Positions 63,221 to 64,000 of a DNA stretch of 64,000 nt are shown in pieces (within the stretch, counting starts at the first letter, position 1; the number at the start of each line of letters is the position of its first letter). A model generated the notes under the pieces. That model saw only the letters and a program-made list of their open reading frames with translations, ran no database searches and had not been told where the DNA came from. The stretch comes from Ruminococcus sp. (GTDB lineage Bacteria; Bacillota; Clostridia; Oscillospirales; Acutalibacteraceae), in the NCBI GenBank assembly GCA_017457955.1, contig JAFTGL010000001.1, positions 1 through 64,000 on the forward strand. The letters are read 5' to 3'. The translations under genes and the position numbers were made by a program.

Positions 63221-63520
63221 CTACTGACGGATCTCGAGCTTTTCCACCGCGTTCATGACCCTCTCGGCTGTTCCGTCGCCGCCGCAGTCGCGGTACGGTA
63301 TCCAAAGATAGTCATGCAGGGTTTCATATTCGTCTTTGGTGATCCATCCGCGGTTGATGTAGGTCATACCGAGGTGTACGATCCGATCACACGCCAGTCC
63401 GAGGAGCAGTTTTGTTTCCGTACTCTTTTTGTCCATCCGTTTCATGATGAACGCCCAAAACCCCGATGAAGCGATCACAGCCGTGACAATGGCTGCGGAT
63501 ATCTGCCATACTTCAAGCAT
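63221..63520 (-). CDS. Holin-like small membrane protein
   Basis: 99 residues: one N-terminal membrane segment (near 4-26), a basic stretch, and a soluble tail with TKLLLGLACDRIVHLGMTYI and GWITKDEYETLHDYLWIPY. This resembles small proteins beside phage lysis/tail modules in Clostridia (holin-like). RBS AGAAAGGA. No other phage genes are near, so it is an orphan or remnant. Confidence 0.65.
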   Translation of the reverse strand: MLEVWQISAAIVTAVIASSGFWAFIMKRMDKKSTETKLLLGLACDRIVHLGMTYINRGWITKDEYETLHDYLWIPYRDCGGDGTAERVMNAVEKLEIRQ

Positions 63521-63583
63521 TTGCGTCCTATCCTTTCTATATGAATGAATACCCCTCTATCTATGGCGCGATAATCGAAAAAA

Positions 63584-63601
63584 TTGCATAAAACTATGCA
63601 A
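63584..63601. repeat. Palindrome TTGCATA-AAAC-TATGCAA
   Basis: 7-bp perfect arms upstream of the holin-like gene; possible operator. Confidence 0.45.
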
Positions 63602-63675
63602 CTGTATAAATATGTATTTTATTTCGGGAATACAAGAAGTGAAACCGATCACAAGTGATTCTATGCTTTGTAACA

Positions 63676-63704
63676 GAAAACGCGAGGAAATACTCCCTCG
63701 CGTT
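63676..63704 (-). terminator. Terminator of the GHKL ATPase gene
   Basis: CGCGAGG and CCTCGCG stem; on the minus strand it is followed by TTTTCTGTT. It lies 117 nt past the stop codon of the partial gene. Confidence 0.75.
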
Positions 63705-63820
63705 GATCCGTTTTCTTATTTTATATCGGCGTCAGGACTTTTTGATTGATGGCAAATCCCGACGGGGAGACCATGTCAGCCGTTTTGGATGAGCGGTGTC
63801 GATGACGCTGGCTTCTGCTT

Positions 63821-64000
63821 TCAAGTTGATAATTGAAAACACTTTTTGATTGTAAGAATATTTCTGCCGTCCTTATATTCGTATGAGACGTTATCCATCA
63901 GCTTCTTGGTCATGAAAATGCCCAAGCCTCCGATCGGGCGATCCTGAGCATTAAGCGTAACATCAGGGTCGGGTTTCTTGAGCGGATCATACGGGATCCC
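63821..64000 (-). CDS. GHKL (RsbW/SpoIIAB-like) ATP-binding protein, C-terminal part
   Basis: Cut by the window edge; 59 C-terminal residues are visible, reading in from 64000. They hold the G-box region DRPIGGLGIFMTKKLMDNV and the end YKDGRNILTIKK, matching HATPase_c domains of anti-sigma-factor kinases. Such a protein would phosphorylate an anti-anti-sigma factor or hold a sigma factor. N-terminus lies beyond the window. Confidence 0.75.
   Translation of the reverse strand, partial: GIPYDPLKKPDPDVTLNAQDRPIGGLGIFMTKKLMDNVSYEYKDGRNILTIKKCFQLST

Overview
The window is a 64 kb stretch of a G+C-rich, endospore-forming Clostridia chromosome, most likely Oscillospirales (Ruminococcus-like). Evidence: the order xseB-ispA-dxs-tlyA-nadK-argR-recN, a ctsR-mcsA-mcsB-clpC operon with a CtsR-type operator, sporulation genes (whiA, spoIIR, a SpoIVFB-like protease, CotF-like coat proteins), AddAB instead of RecBCD, the DOXP isoprenoid pathway (ispA, dxs, ispE), and strong Shine-Dalgarno sequences. 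No rRNA, tRNA, CRISPR array or intact mobile element is visible. Species assignment is inference.

Layout. 1-17.7 kb: one dense + strand block, whiA to the HU gene, covering isoprenoids, NAD kinase, DNA repair (recN, recJ), stringent response (relA), D-Tyr-tRNA deacylase, a HemZ-like radical SAM enzyme, a lipid-linked sugar flippase and MazG. 17.7-18.4 kb: gene-poor AT-rich island with duplicated lysine-codon-rich sequence. 18.4-25.1 kb: three lipoprotein genes (two DUF4358, one SGNH hydrolase), a hydrolase, a radical SAM protein, then a TetM/EF-G-like GTPase fused to a YacP/Rae1-like NYN nuclease. 25.3-29 kb: GAPDH and a polar amino-acid ABC transporter. 29-35.3 kb: CtsR operon, DegV protein and two small coat proteins. 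35.4-37 kb: gpsA, a candidate 6S RNA, a DUF1292 gene. 37-42.5 kb: sugar transferase plus O-antigen-ligase-like protein, LURP-one protein, Lrp/AsnC regulator, aminotransferase, ispE. 42.5-52.3 kb: spoIIR, three poorly known genes, addB-addA. 52.5-64 kb: a lipoprotein, two flavoproteins, transporters, a SpoIVFB-like protease with a small membrane partner, the TIGR03960/TIGR03936 pair, a YjjG-type phosphatase, a holin-like gene and the end of a GHKL ATPase gene.

Signals beyond ordinary genes: (1) a dispersed dyad TTCT-N5-AGAA that I counted 19 times by eye, in all three codon frames inside core genes and between genes; (2) two families of short inverted-repeat (MITE-like) elements, one with two copies; (3) the ribosomal GTPase-nuclease fusion; (4) a candidate 6S RNA with its own -10 box; (5) a hairpin that would hide the ribosome binding site of spoIIR, which starts with TTG; (6) 7-bp tandem repeat tracts next to gene starts. 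Many promoters have exactly 17 bp between -35 and -10 boxes, and most convergent gene ends carry strong hairpins.
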